Source: Treponema sp.
Lineage (GTDB): Bacteria > Spirochaetota > Spirochaetia > Treponematales > Treponemataceae
Length of the DNA stretch: 64,000 bases
Direction of reading: 5' to 3'
Assembly: GCA_022640795.1 (NCBI GenBank)
Contig: JALCCK010000003.1
Coordinates: 1-64,000 of the forward strand
The translations under genes were made by a program, and so were the position numbers. This document shows, one piece after another, positions 7,407 through 15,845 of this stretch. Within the stretch, counting starts at the first letter, position 1. Every line of letters begins with the position of its first letter. The notes beneath the pieces are model-generated. The model ran no database searches. It had not been told where the DNA came from and saw only the letters and a program-made list of their open reading frames with translations.

Positions 7407-9900
7407 TTTCTTTTTCCTTTCTGCAATAGACTTCAAACGTATCTCCAAGATGGAAAAAATGACTGGCCGTCGAAAGCATACGGTACGCAGCCGACTTTAC
7501 CGGCCATCCATATTTTTTCATAAGGGGAAAACGTTCAGGATGGTGTCCGGTTGAAAGTATCTTTATGACACGAAAACCGTACCGCTCCAGAATTGCCTTT
7601 ATACGTCCCGGTTCAAGCAGCGTATAGTGGTCTGCAGGGCTCGCTTCAAAAAAGGATCCTGTAGAAAATCTTCCCGATACACCGGAAGCCGACGGTGTCG
7701 AAAATGCAAACAAACCGTCTTTTTTCAATATTTCAGATACTTTTTTTAGTGCGGCATCCAGGTCGATAAAATGTTCAATAACGTACCACATAGTAACAGC
7801 GTCGAAATTTCGTATTCCGAATTCCTTCGACGGATCAAAAGCAGGAAACCGGCAACAGACGGCCGGAAACAGAAGCGTATTCTGTACATAATTAACAGCG
7901 TCGTCAGAAATATCAGTTCCGAAAACCTGCCATCCGGAATCTGCTGCAGCATCGAGAAACGGACCGTAGGCACAGCCGATATCGAGAACGGAAGGGGTAA
8001 CAGCCGCATGAAACCGACGGCGGTAAAGCGCATCGAGAACGGAAGTTCTTCTGACGCACTGTGTTTTTATAGAGGTAAAATCTTCCAGATAGGTTTTTCC
8101 GTATTGTTTCTTATATAATTCATTAAAATAGGTTGATCCATAGTCCGCTGCAGAGGATTGCATTGTCCACGACATAAACAGAGTACCACAGGCAGCACAT
8201 CGTCTGAAGGTGTGTTCGGGGGTACGGGCAACGACCGTATCCGCGGGGCTGGAAGGACGACGGCATACCGGGCACTGTAATCGCTTTCCACCAGCCAGCC
8301 GGAGAATCAGTTCCGGCAGGGTATCACTGTCTTTAATCTCAGTCGAAAAAAGTTTCTCTACAGATGCAGGATATAACAGCTCAGGACTTTCGAGATACTT
8401 ACGAACTTTTGCTGTCGTCAGTTCTCTGCGGCGCAGACATCTGAATCCGTATTTTCCGGCAAGTGCCGCATGAAGCGGCGTCGTTGCCAGCAATAAAACA
8501 GCGCAACCGGCAGCGGTCGCTTCAAAAGCGGTAAAACCGTAATGAGTAACGACAAGGTCATAATCTGCAAGCGACTCTTTAAGGTTGGGGATATTCTCAA
8601 CGACGCGGACAGACGACAGCCTGGCAGCTGCAATTCTTTTTTCCGCTTCAGTCTTTCTCTGGCAGATAGCTGTGACCTGTTTTCCCGGAAGCGCAAAAGC
8701 CAGCGCCGCGGGAATGACTAAATCAGCAGGATCTTCACCACCGGCCATAACGAGAATTTTTTCAAAATCACGGGAAGTCTGAACATGAGGTTTTTGACGC
8801 GTACGGTGGGGAAGCGGAATCAGCGCGGGAGCTGCCAGATTCGGTTTTCGTTCGAGGCGGAACGAAGGAATAATATCAAGCAGAAAATCTGTATATCGTG
8901 TGTATGACGATCCTTCATCAATTGAGGCAACGACGCTGCTCTCAAAGAACCGACTGGCGTCATTTTCATCCATGGAAAAAAGATCAGTCACAATGAGCGC
9001 ATAGTCAGATTTATCCGGTAGTTCCCGGACAATCTGCCAGTCGGTGAGCCCGGTCGTTTCATGTATAAGCTGCTGCGTTCCTTCAAGTTCCGGATGTTCA
9101 GGAATGTAGACAAAAAAACATTTTTTCCCGGCGGCCGACAGACACCGTCTCAAATGCCCCGTACCGTGTCCTTTTTTTGTACTTGGAACAAGCAGAACGG
9201 GATTCGCGATAACAGGATTATGGAGGGCAGAAAGAATCTGTTCCGTTGTATATGGGACAGACGGTGCCGCTCCGTCTGAAAGGAATTGCACTATCTGAAG
9301 TGCTCTGCGGTAATCCGCCGTGGTATCAATTGTCGTACGAAATTCCGGATGGTTCCACCGGGACGGAGCTTTAAGAACATGCGAAGTAAAAATATCCGGG
9401 TGCTTATAAAGAGACGGGCCCACGTGTTCATGATCATACGGAAGGTTCGTAAGAGATTCGGCTTTCAGCAGTGATGCTGCGTTCAGTATTTCTATTCCGG
9501 AGCCATGCGGTAACCCGCTCCAGGTTATATAATCACATTTTTCCACACGGGAACGGCGGCGATATTCATTCAAAAGAGCCTGTGCCGCCTCATAAAACAG
9601 AAACGGATTGTCAGCCGTCGCCCTGACGATGGTATCAGCCCCGGTCTTTTCTACAAGCAGACAAAACCTTTTTAGAACATCTTCCAGCGGCCCGACAAAG
9701 AGATCCCAGTTGCAGGCAGCTGCTATCGGTTTGAGCTGCTGCTCAGACTGAGCGTCCGTCGCAACAAAATAGCCGTCGGCAGGAACTTTTTTCATAGCAT
9801 CGAGCGTCCACGCAAGCAGGGGTTTTCCTCCGATAAGCTTGACGGCTTTCCCCGGCAGCCGCGTAGACGAAATTCTGCATTGTACGACAACGATGGTCAT
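7399..9900 (-). CDS. Three-domain fusion: SpsF-like cytidylyltransferase, SpsG/PseG-like glycosyltransferase fold, SAM methyltransferase
   Basis: Residues about 1-225 are an SpsF/NeuA-type cytidylyltransferase (VVVQCRISSTRLPGK, RATADNPFL). Residues about 238-530 resemble SpsG/PseG: GHGTGHLRRC, DEGSSYTRYTDFLLDIIP, ILVMAGGEDPADL and the VVTHYGFTAFEATAAG donor-site pattern. Residues about 540-575 hold a four-cysteine zinc ribbon (CPVC and CAAC), followed by a class I SAM methyltransferase (VLDIGCAYGPFLDAA at about 637, VTMWYVIEHFIDLDAA). It could activate, trim and methylate one sugar in a single polypeptide. The start makes a four-base ATGA overlap with the gene upstream. The domain calls are firm; the sugar is not known. 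Confidence 0.88.
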   Translation of the reverse strand: MTIVVVQCRISSTRLPGKAVKLIGGKPLLAWTLDAMKKVPADGYFVATDAQSEQQLKPIAAACNWDLFVGPLEDVLKRFCLLVEKTGADTIVRATADNPFLFYEAAQALLNEYRRRSRVEKCDYITWSGLPHGSGIEILNAASLLKAESLTNLPYDHEHVGPSLYKHPDIFTSHVLKAPSRWNHPEFRTTIDTTADYRRALQIVQFLSDGAAPSVPYTTEQILSALHNPVIANPVLLVPSTKKGHGTGHLRRCLSAAGKKCFFVYIPEHPELEGTQQLIHETTGLTDWQIVRELPDKSDYALIVTDLFSMDENDASRFFESSVVASIDEGSSYTRYTDFLLDIIPSFRLERKPNLAAPALIPLPHRTRQKPHVQTSRDFEKILVMAGGEDPADLVIPAALAFALPGKQVTAICQRKTEAEKRIAAARLSSVRVVENIPNLKESLADYDLVVTHYGFTAFEATAAGCAVLLLATTPLHAALAGKYGFRCLRRRELTTAKVRKYLESPELLYPASVEKLFSTEIKDSDTLPELILRLAGGKRLQCPVCRRPSSPADTVVARTPEHTFRRCAACGTLFMSWTMQSSAADYGSTYFNELYKKQYGKTYLEDFTSIKTQCVRRTSVLDALYRRRFHAAVTPSVLDIGCAYGPFLDAAADSGWQVFGTDISDDAVNYVQNTLLFPAVCCRFPAFDPSKEFGIRNFDAVTMWYVIEHFIDLDAALKKVSEILKKDGLFAFSTPSASGVSGRFSTGSFFEASPADHYTLLEPGRIKAILERYGFRVIKILSTGHHPERFPLMKKYGWPVKSAAYRMLSTASHFFHLGDTFEVYCRKEKEIG

Positions 9901-10856
9901 TCTGTCTTTCCCCAGTTTTCTATAAGATATTTGGCATCCATTCTAAAACGGAATTTATTTTTTCTGACCCAGGAATCTGCATCCCTGAACTGATTGACGG
10001 TTTCAAAAAAACCGCATCCCGAGCGCGGCAGGAATACGAAAAAAGCCGATTTCGGTATGACCCCGTGATCCGCCTTATATCGTGGTACAAGGTTTTTGAG
10101 ATAAAACCGCGTATACGAAAGATTTGCAGTCATATCCGGTGCAGGAGTTTCTGCAGCATACGACAACTGAAAAGAAGTCGACAGCGTTATTTTGTCACCC
10201 CAGAGCCAGGAACGAAGTGCAAGATCCAGATTCTGCCAGTACGGAGCCGTTATCGTATAATCGAAACCGCCGAGCTGCACAAATTTACGGCGATTGTATA
10301 AACCGATATAATCAAACGGATACAAAGTCGGCATGCCGTCGGTAACAGCGGCAGACGGAGTAACCGACAGCCGGGATCGTGCTACCGACGGAATAAATTG
10401 TACCGGCAGCCCCTGCCCCTCTTCCGAAATAAGACGGGGAACAATGCAAAACTGTCCGTCATGAAGTATCCGCTGCGCAAGTCGCGGCAACAGAAAAGCC
10501 GGCGGCAAATGAAGCGTATCACGCACAACAAGCACATATTCCGATTTTATTTCGGACATTCCGATATTAATGAGATCTCCTTCTGTCGTCTCTTCCAGCG
10601 GGATGATAAAACGCACGGACGGAAATCTGCGTGAGAAGCTCTCTATATTATAATTCTGCGGGTCTGTTTCCATCGATACGACCGATTCAAAACCGCATTT
10701 AAGAATATTTTCAAGCATCTGAATTCTGAAATGGCTTCCGCTGCTGTTTAACAGCAATACCGAAACCGGCATCTGTACATTTCTGCACTGCTCGGTTCCT
10801 CCCAGCACAGTCCGGTTTATCTGTCGTTCGTTAAAAATTGAAGGTATAGTATTCAT
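9897..10856 (-). CDS. Glycosyltransferase-2-like protein of the glycan operon
   Basis: This protein of about 319 residues looks like a GT-A fold: VSVLLLNSSGSHFRIQMLENILKC-type opening strands, a central IKSEYVLVVRDTLHLP region, and a YPFDYIGLYNRRKFVQLGGFD segment typical of family 2 enzymes. The metal-binding DxD is not obvious, so activity is uncertain. ATG at 10856 is preceded by AGGG at a fair distance; a GTG one codon earlier is the alternative. It overlaps the radical SAM gene by 26 bases and the SpsF fusion by four. Confidence 0.65.
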   Translation of the reverse strand: MNTIPSIFNERQINRTVLGGTEQCRNVQMPVSVLLLNSSGSHFRIQMLENILKCGFESVVSMETDPQNYNIESFSRRFPSVRFIIPLEETTEGDLINIGMSEIKSEYVLVVRDTLHLPPAFLLPRLAQRILHDGQFCIVPRLISEEGQGLPVQFIPSVARSRLSVTPSAAVTDGMPTLYPFDYIGLYNRRKFVQLGGFDYTITAPYWQNLDLALRSWLWGDKITLSTSFQLSYAAETPAPDMTANLSYTRFYLKNLVPRYKADHGVIPKSAFFVFLPRSGCGFFETVNQFRDADSWVRKNKFRFRMDAKYLIENWGKTE

Positions 10857-12447
10857 CACAAACCCTGCATTTATCAGAATAATTTCCGTTTATGTGATCA
10901 TTCACCAGCGGTCTGATTTTTTTCCAGACGGATTCAATCGATTCATTAAACACGTTACCGATACCGCCGTCAAGAACCCACTCTCTGCAGTAAGGAACAG
11001 TTCCGTCGGCAAGGATTGTCATGTCGCGACGAATATGCCAGCACGGAGTTCTGACCAGCGGAGATAAATCCGCCGGTTTATCGGACGGCAGCAGGCCGGC
11101 AAAATTATCATACTTCTGTATAATACACTTTCCATCGGACGGACTTTGTTTTTCATTCCAGAATCTGAAGAATTTTTCAAGCTGATCTTCATTTTTATTC
11201 GTCCGGAGAAACTGCGGGTATACAGTGCCGGGGAAAAAATTCTCCAGGAGCGATACTGTATTCTGTGCAGCTGCAAAGTTCTTCCCTGCAGCAGATGTAT
11301 CGTATCCATGCATTTTTCCATACCCTGCAGCATCCACGGCATCAAGAGAAACAATCCATATAATTTGCGGAATTCCGGTAGTCCTCCCGGGATACTTCTT
11401 TACGATAGAACAAACGTTGCGGCACTGTTCTTCCGTAATTTCCGTTCCTGTGGTCTCGACCAGCACGGAAAGCCCCGGTTTCTCAAGAACACGTTCTACA
11501 AATTCTGTAAACTGCGGATGCAGAAGCGGTTCCCCCCACGCGGAAAGAGCAACGACGGCCTGTTCCGAAAAAACGGAAATATCGTTTACCAGTTTTCCGA
11601 ATTTATCAACCGGCATCCGGATGTCTGTCTCCCGAGGATTTTTTCCATATTTTTTCATGCAGGCAGAGGGATACGGGCAGTACACACAGGAACCTGCACA
11701 GGAACCTTCTATCTGGATAGTATAAAAGGAAGGAACAGTCTGTACAATATCGGGACAAGCCGAGGCTTCCGCTGAAAGTTCTGCAGCAGACTTTCCGGTA
11801 ACCGGCCAGAGAGCGCGACAGGCCAGCATCCCCCCTCTGGTACTGCATTCAAACTGGAACCGGTACAACCGCCAGTCCGAATCAGCAAGAACCGTTTCTA
11901 CTTCAAAAGAATTTATATCCGTTTTTATGACGGCAAAAAGAGAATCACGGGCAACGTTCCGTTCTTTATTTGAGGAGTTTTTCTGATTATCGGCAATCCG
12001 GGCTAAAATTTCTGCTGTTCCGGCATCCAGTGCTTCAGGAGCAAATCCATATGGATATCCTTCCGCATAAGTATATTCGGCTTTGTATTTTATATGGGTC
12101 TCTATCACCTGTCTTGTCAAATCCATGTTAAGAAAAGGACAGTCGGCCCAGGCAAAAAGCACAAAATCGGCTTCCGTTTTTTTGCAGGAATCCGCTATAG
12201 CATGCAGCAGGGAATTTTCCGGCCAGCTCCCGGCTTCGATAACTTCGCAGGGAGTATTTTCCGGCTGTTTCAGCAGAGCGGAGCAGCCGGCTGCATTTTC
12301 ATGATTCGACACTACGTGTATGGCGCATACATTCGGAACCGCCTGTGCCCAGGCCAGACTGAGCTCACAGGCAGATTTTCCATCAAAACATGTATCAAAA
12401 AGGTGGGCAGCCGGATTACCGGCATAAAGAATTACAAGCGTTTTCAT
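10831..12447 (-). CDS. Spiro-SPASM protein: nucleotidyltransferase-like domain plus radical SAM/SPASM
   Basis: Residues 1 to about 225 resemble a GT-A/nucleotidyltransferase fold (VILYAGNPAAHLFDT, VLFAWADCPFLNMDL). A radical SAM domain follows with the cluster motif CAGSCVYC (CX3CX2C) at about 248 and ALSAWGEPLLHPQF. A C-terminal SPASM-like region has cysteines in TPCWHI, VPYCREW and CRVCDEYY. This matches the spirochaete-restricted spiro-SPASM family as I recall it; no substrate is established. It is the first gene of a six-gene overlapping unit, so it probably modifies the same glycan or a carrier protein. Start ATG follows AAAGG closely. Confidence 0.82.
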   Translation of the reverse strand: MKTLVILYAGNPAAHLFDTCFDGKSACELSLAWAQAVPNVCAIHVVSNHENAAGCSALLKQPENTPCEVIEAGSWPENSLLHAIADSCKKTEADFVLFAWADCPFLNMDLTRQVIETHIKYKAEYTYAEGYPYGFAPEALDAGTAEILARIADNQKNSSNKERNVARDSLFAVIKTDINSFEVETVLADSDWRLYRFQFECSTRGGMLACRALWPVTGKSAAELSAEASACPDIVQTVPSFYTIQIEGSCAGSCVYCPYPSACMKKYGKNPRETDIRMPVDKFGKLVNDISVFSEQAVVALSAWGEPLLHPQFTEFVERVLEKPGLSVLVETTGTEITEEQCRNVCSIVKKYPGRTTGIPQIIWIVSLDAVDAAGYGKMHGYDTSAAGKNFAAAQNTVSLLENFFPGTVYPQFLRTNKNEDQLEKFFRFWNEKQSPSDGKCIIQKYDNFAGLLPSDKPADLSPLVRTPCWHIRRDMTILADGTVPYCREWVLDGGIGNVFNESIESVWKKIRPLVNDHINGNYSDKCRVCDEYYTFNF

Positions 12448-12470
12448 CCTTTCAAATATCGGCGCTCCCG

Positions 12471-12499
12471 TTGCACAAGTTAAACCTATTGTATAAAAT
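12471..12499 (+). promoter_or_regulatory. Leaderless-type promoter of xseA
   Basis: TTGCAC (12471-12476) and TAAAAT (12494-12499) are 17 bases apart. The ATG begins seven bases after the -10, where transcription should start. There is no Shine-Dalgarno. Confidence 0.55.
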
Positions 12500-12505
12500 T
12501 ACTCT

Positions 12506-13741
12506 ATGAATTCTGCAGTACAAGACACCGTATACTCCGTATCAGCCATAACGGATCTTCTTAAAAATATGATAGAAGGGACGTTTCCTTCAGTTGTTAT
12601 AGAAGGAGAAATTTCAAACTACCGCCCGAATGCATCGGGACACGTTTATTTTACCCTGAAAGACAATAGAGCACAGCTTAGCGCCGTAATGTTCAGAAGC
12701 AGAGCGGCAGGTCTCACCTTTATTCCTGCTGACGGGATGCTGGTTCAGTGCAGAGGACAGCTTTCTGTGTACGCACCCCGGGGGAATTATCAGATTATCA
12801 TAAATTCCATGCAGATAGCAGGAGCCGGCAATATTCTGCAAATGCTCGACGAACGAAAAAAAAGGCTGGCTGCGGAAGGTTTATTCGATAATTCCAGGAA
12901 AAAACGGCTTCCGGTATACCCCGATACCATCGGCATTATCACCAGTTCCACAGGTGCAGCACTCCGAGATATTCTTCAAATTACAAAACGGAGAAATAAT
13001 TCGGTATCCGTCGTTATTCTTCCGGCCCTTGTACAGGGGGACGGAGCAGCGGAAACAATAATACGGCAAATAAAAACCGCAAATGCTTTCAGATTATGTG
13101 ATGTACTGATCGTCGGACGGGGCGGCGGGTCCCTTGAAGATCTTCTGCCGTTCAGCGAAGAAAATGTCGTACGGGCTATCTCAGAATCAGAAATACCGGT
13201 GGTGTCTGCAGTCGGCCATGAAATCGACTGGGCGCTTTCCGATTTTGTTGCGGATGAACGTGCGCCGACTCCATCGGCGGCGGCAGAACTGGTTGTACCG
13301 CTTAAATCAGAAGTACTTGAGTATCTGCATCGTACCATTCAGGATTTTCATGATACGATAGAGCGGCGGATAGAAAATACAAAACTTATGGTAAAAACAT
13401 TCAATCCCGATAATTTGGAACTGCAGTTTCGAACCATAGAACAACCACTGCTGGCGCGGTTTGATCAGGCAAAAACGGCTTTACTAGAGAATATGTTGAC
13501 CAGACTGAAAGATACCAGACAAAATATTCAGAATTGCATACAAATTCTGGAAAGCTCAAGTCCAGAAACAATACTTGCCAGAGGATATGCCATGGTGCGG
13601 GACAAAACAACACATAAAATACTGCGAAGCGGGAAAGATACAAGGACCGGAGCAGAAATAGAGATTATTCCGGCCCGGGGAAAAATTACGGCAATCGTGC
13701 AAACGATCGATTATAACACGGCACCGGAGGAACATTCATGA
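12506..13741 (+). CDS. xseA: Exodeoxyribonuclease VII large subunit
   Basis: This 411-residue protein has the N-terminal OB-fold (VVIEGEISNYRPNASGHVYF) and the exonuclease VII core, with GIITSSTGAALRDILQI, VLIVGRGGGSLEDL and VSAVGHEIDWALSDFVADERAPTP-like sequence split across neighbouring blocks. It cleaves single-stranded DNA to oligonucleotides with XseB. The length is close to the family norm. xseB overlaps its end by four bases. The gene lacks a ribosome site and its ATG coincides with the predicted +1. Confidence 0.96.
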   Translation: MNSAVQDTVYSVSAITDLLKNMIEGTFPSVVIEGEISNYRPNASGHVYFTLKDNRAQLSAVMFRSRAAGLTFIPADGMLVQCRGQLSVYAPRGNYQIIINSMQIAGAGNILQMLDERKKRLAAEGLFDNSRKKRLPVYPDTIGIITSSTGAALRDILQITKRRNNSVSVVILPALVQGDGAAETIIRQIKTANAFRLCDVLIVGRGGGSLEDLLPFSEENVVRAISESEIPVVSAVGHEIDWALSDFVADERAPTPSAAAELVVPLKSEVLEYLHRTIQDFHDTIERRIENTKLMVKTFNPDNLELQFRTIEQPLLARFDQAKTALLENMLTRLKDTRQNIQNCIQILESSSPETILARGYAMVRDKTTHKILRSGKDTRTGAEIEIIPARGKITAIVQTIDYNTAPEEHS

Positions 13742-14016
13742 AAAACTTTGAAGAAAAACTGAGCAGACTTGAAGAGCTGACAACTTCAATAAAACAGACG
13801 GATATTTCTCTCGAAGAAGCGCTCAAAAACTTCGAGGAAGGTATTAAATTGGCCAGGGGAATGGAAAAAGAAATAGATAGAATAGAAGGCAAAATACAAA
13901 TTCTTATGAATCAGCCCGTTCCCGAAACCGACGACACACCGGAACTCGATCTTTTCTCCGGAACGGACGAGCAGACGGGGACTTCCGGTGCACCCGAAAA
14001 AGGAACCCGCCAATGA
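13738..14016 (+). CDS. xseB: Exodeoxyribonuclease VII small subunit
   Basis: This 92-residue protein has the typical helical hairpin FEEKLSRLEELTTSIKQ and LSLEEALKNFEEGIKLA-like pattern. The last 35 residues are an acidic, probably disordered tail that is longer than the usual 60-80 residue XseB. Its ATGA overlap with xseA should keep expression coupled, and it overlaps mutL by four bases. Confidence 0.95.
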   Translation: MKNFEEKLSRLEELTTSIKQTDISLEEALKNFEEGIKLARGMEKEIDRIEGKIQILMNQPVPETDDTPELDLFSGTDEQTGTSGAPEKGTRQ

Positions 14017-15830
14017 TGACCTCCCGGCCGGTACGGATTTTAAATGCAGATGTCGCACGAAAAATCGCTGCCGGAGAAGTTATAGACCGCCCGGCAGCTA
14101 CCGTGCGGGAACTGATGGACAATGCCGTCGATTCCGGGGCTGATTCTGTGACGGTCGAAATAGAAGGCGGAGGAATTGATAGAATCAGAGTTGTCGACAA
14201 CGGCTGTGGAATGACGAAAGAAGATCTCGCCATATGTGCACATCCGCACGCTACAAGTAAAATTTCGACGGAAACGGATCTCATGAACCTCTCTACGCTG
14301 GGGTTTCGTGGAGAAGCACTTTCGTCAATTGCAGCTGTCAGTTACCTCTCCATAACATCGGGAACATGGCATATGCGGGCATCCATTACAGAAGATCATC
14401 TGCTTGATCCCTCACAACCGGTAGAGGGAACGATAGTCGAGTCAAGAGCCCTGTTTGAGAATTTTCCTGCACGGCGGCGTTTTCTGAAACGACCTGCAAG
14501 TGAATCGCTTCTGTGTAAGAATACTTTTATTGAAAAAACCTTACCGTTTCCAGATATTTCGTTCAAACTTTCAATAGACGGAAAACAAAAATTCAATCTG
14601 AAGAAAGGACAGACACTGATTCAGCGTTTTGTTCAGGCGCTTGCTCTTTCTGAACCGCAGGCCTTATTTTATGAACTGGAAGGGTCAAGTGAAGGATTCC
14701 GGCAGGAAAATGAAACTGATAAAAAAGCAGAATGGTCTTACCGGCTCGTTATTGGAGAACCGGCTGTCTACAGAAACGACCGGAAGCAGCTGTACATCTA
14801 CGTAAACGGCCGCCGGCTGACGGAATATGCTCTTATGCAGGCGGTTGAATATGGCGGGCAGGGATACTTTCCCAATGGAACACATCCGGTTGCTGCGCTT
14901 TTTGTGACAATGGCCCCGTCCCTGGTTGATTTCAACATACATCCTGCCAAAAAAGAAGCCCGTTTTAAAGACATTTCCGATTTACATCACAACATCAGTT
15001 CCACTATCCGGAAATTTCTTAAGGACTATACGATTACCACCGTAAATCCGGAAAAAAAGCCCGCAGAAACAACGTTATTCGTATCAGATTCCGGCGCAGA
15101 ATTCAATTATGAAACGAAAACTACAGCTGCCGGTCCGCAAATTTCAGCTGGAGAAACAGGTGATCTGCGGTCACAGTTTTTCGGTTCCGGGAATGGGAAA
15201 GATTTTCCCCGCATCAAAACGGTGTCCGGTTATGACAGTCCGGTAAAAAAAGAAGTTTCAGAACTTGCAGCAGAAGCTGCGGAAGAAGACAAAATACGAT
15301 ATATAGGCCGGGCACTAGGAGTTTTTCTTATAGCGGAAAAAGGACAGTCGCTCTATCTTATCGATCAGCATGCGGCGCATGAACGCATCTTATATAACAG
15401 CATTATGGAAAATAACGGACATGCCCAAAAACTGCTTGTTCCCTATGTTGTCGAAACGATGAGCGAGGCCGACGACAGATATCTTGAATCACTCATGGGC
15501 AAGCTTAAAAAAGCAGGGTATACGGCAAAAAACTGCGGTGACGGCAGATGGGAATTCAGCTCTCTTCCGGAACGGTGGCAGGGAACTGAAAATGATCTGG
15601 CACATGCGTTGCTGGACAAACATCTTGATCCTGAGGAACTGCTGTCGTCACTGGCTGCAACAGCTGCCTGTAAAGCTGCTATAAAAGATGGTGGCATACT
15701 TGACGATACAACTGCAGAACAGCTCGTACGGGAAACGATGAATCTTCCGGACCCGCACTGCCCTCACGGACGTCCCGTTTTTACGGTTATCACACGGGAT
15801 GAACTTTTCCGGATGGTCAGGCGGACATAA
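14013..15830 (+). CDS. mutL: DNA mismatch repair protein MutL
   Basis: The GHKL ATPase N-terminus is complete: ARKIAAGEVIDRPAATVREL, VVDNGCGMTKED, STLGFRGEALSSIAAVS, and an IHPAKKEARF loop at about 310. The C-terminal dimerisation domain carries DQHAAHERILYN, TAACKAAIKDG and CPHGRPVF. The endonuclease motif DQHA-X2-E-X4-E ends in Asn here instead of Glu, although the other motifs of the nicking-competent class remain. It overlaps xseB by four bases and ends 15 bases from a convergent TPR gene, with no visible terminator between them. Confidence 0.95.
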   Translation: MMTSRPVRILNADVARKIAAGEVIDRPAATVRELMDNAVDSGADSVTVEIEGGGIDRIRVVDNGCGMTKEDLAICAHPHATSKISTETDLMNLSTLGFRGEALSSIAAVSYLSITSGTWHMRASITEDHLLDPSQPVEGTIVESRALFENFPARRRFLKRPASESLLCKNTFIEKTLPFPDISFKLSIDGKQKFNLKKGQTLIQRFVQALALSEPQALFYELEGSSEGFRQENETDKKAEWSYRLVIGEPAVYRNDRKQLYIYVNGRRLTEYALMQAVEYGGQGYFPNGTHPVAALFVTMAPSLVDFNIHPAKKEARFKDISDLHHNISSTIRKFLKDYTITTVNPEKKPAETTLFVSDSGAEFNYETKTTAAGPQISAGETGDLRSQFFGSGNGKDFPRIKTVSGYDSPVKKEVSELAAEAAEEDKIRYIGRALGVFLIAEKGQSLYLIDQHAAHERILYNSIMENNGHAQKLLVPYVVETMSEADDRYLESLMGKLKKAGYTAKNCGDGRWEFSSLPERWQGTENDLAHALLDKHLDPEELLSSLAATAACKAAIKDGGILDDTTAEQLVRETMNLPDPHCPHGRPVFTVITRDELFRMVRRT

Positions 15831-15845
15831 TTGCAGCCTGCCGTT

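Noticed and set aside
11146-11775. A 209-codon plus-strand open frame inside the spiro-SPASM gene
   Set aside because: It is antisense to clear radical SAM motifs, has no recognisable protein features, and is matched by a second overlapping open frame in the same place, as expected by chance.
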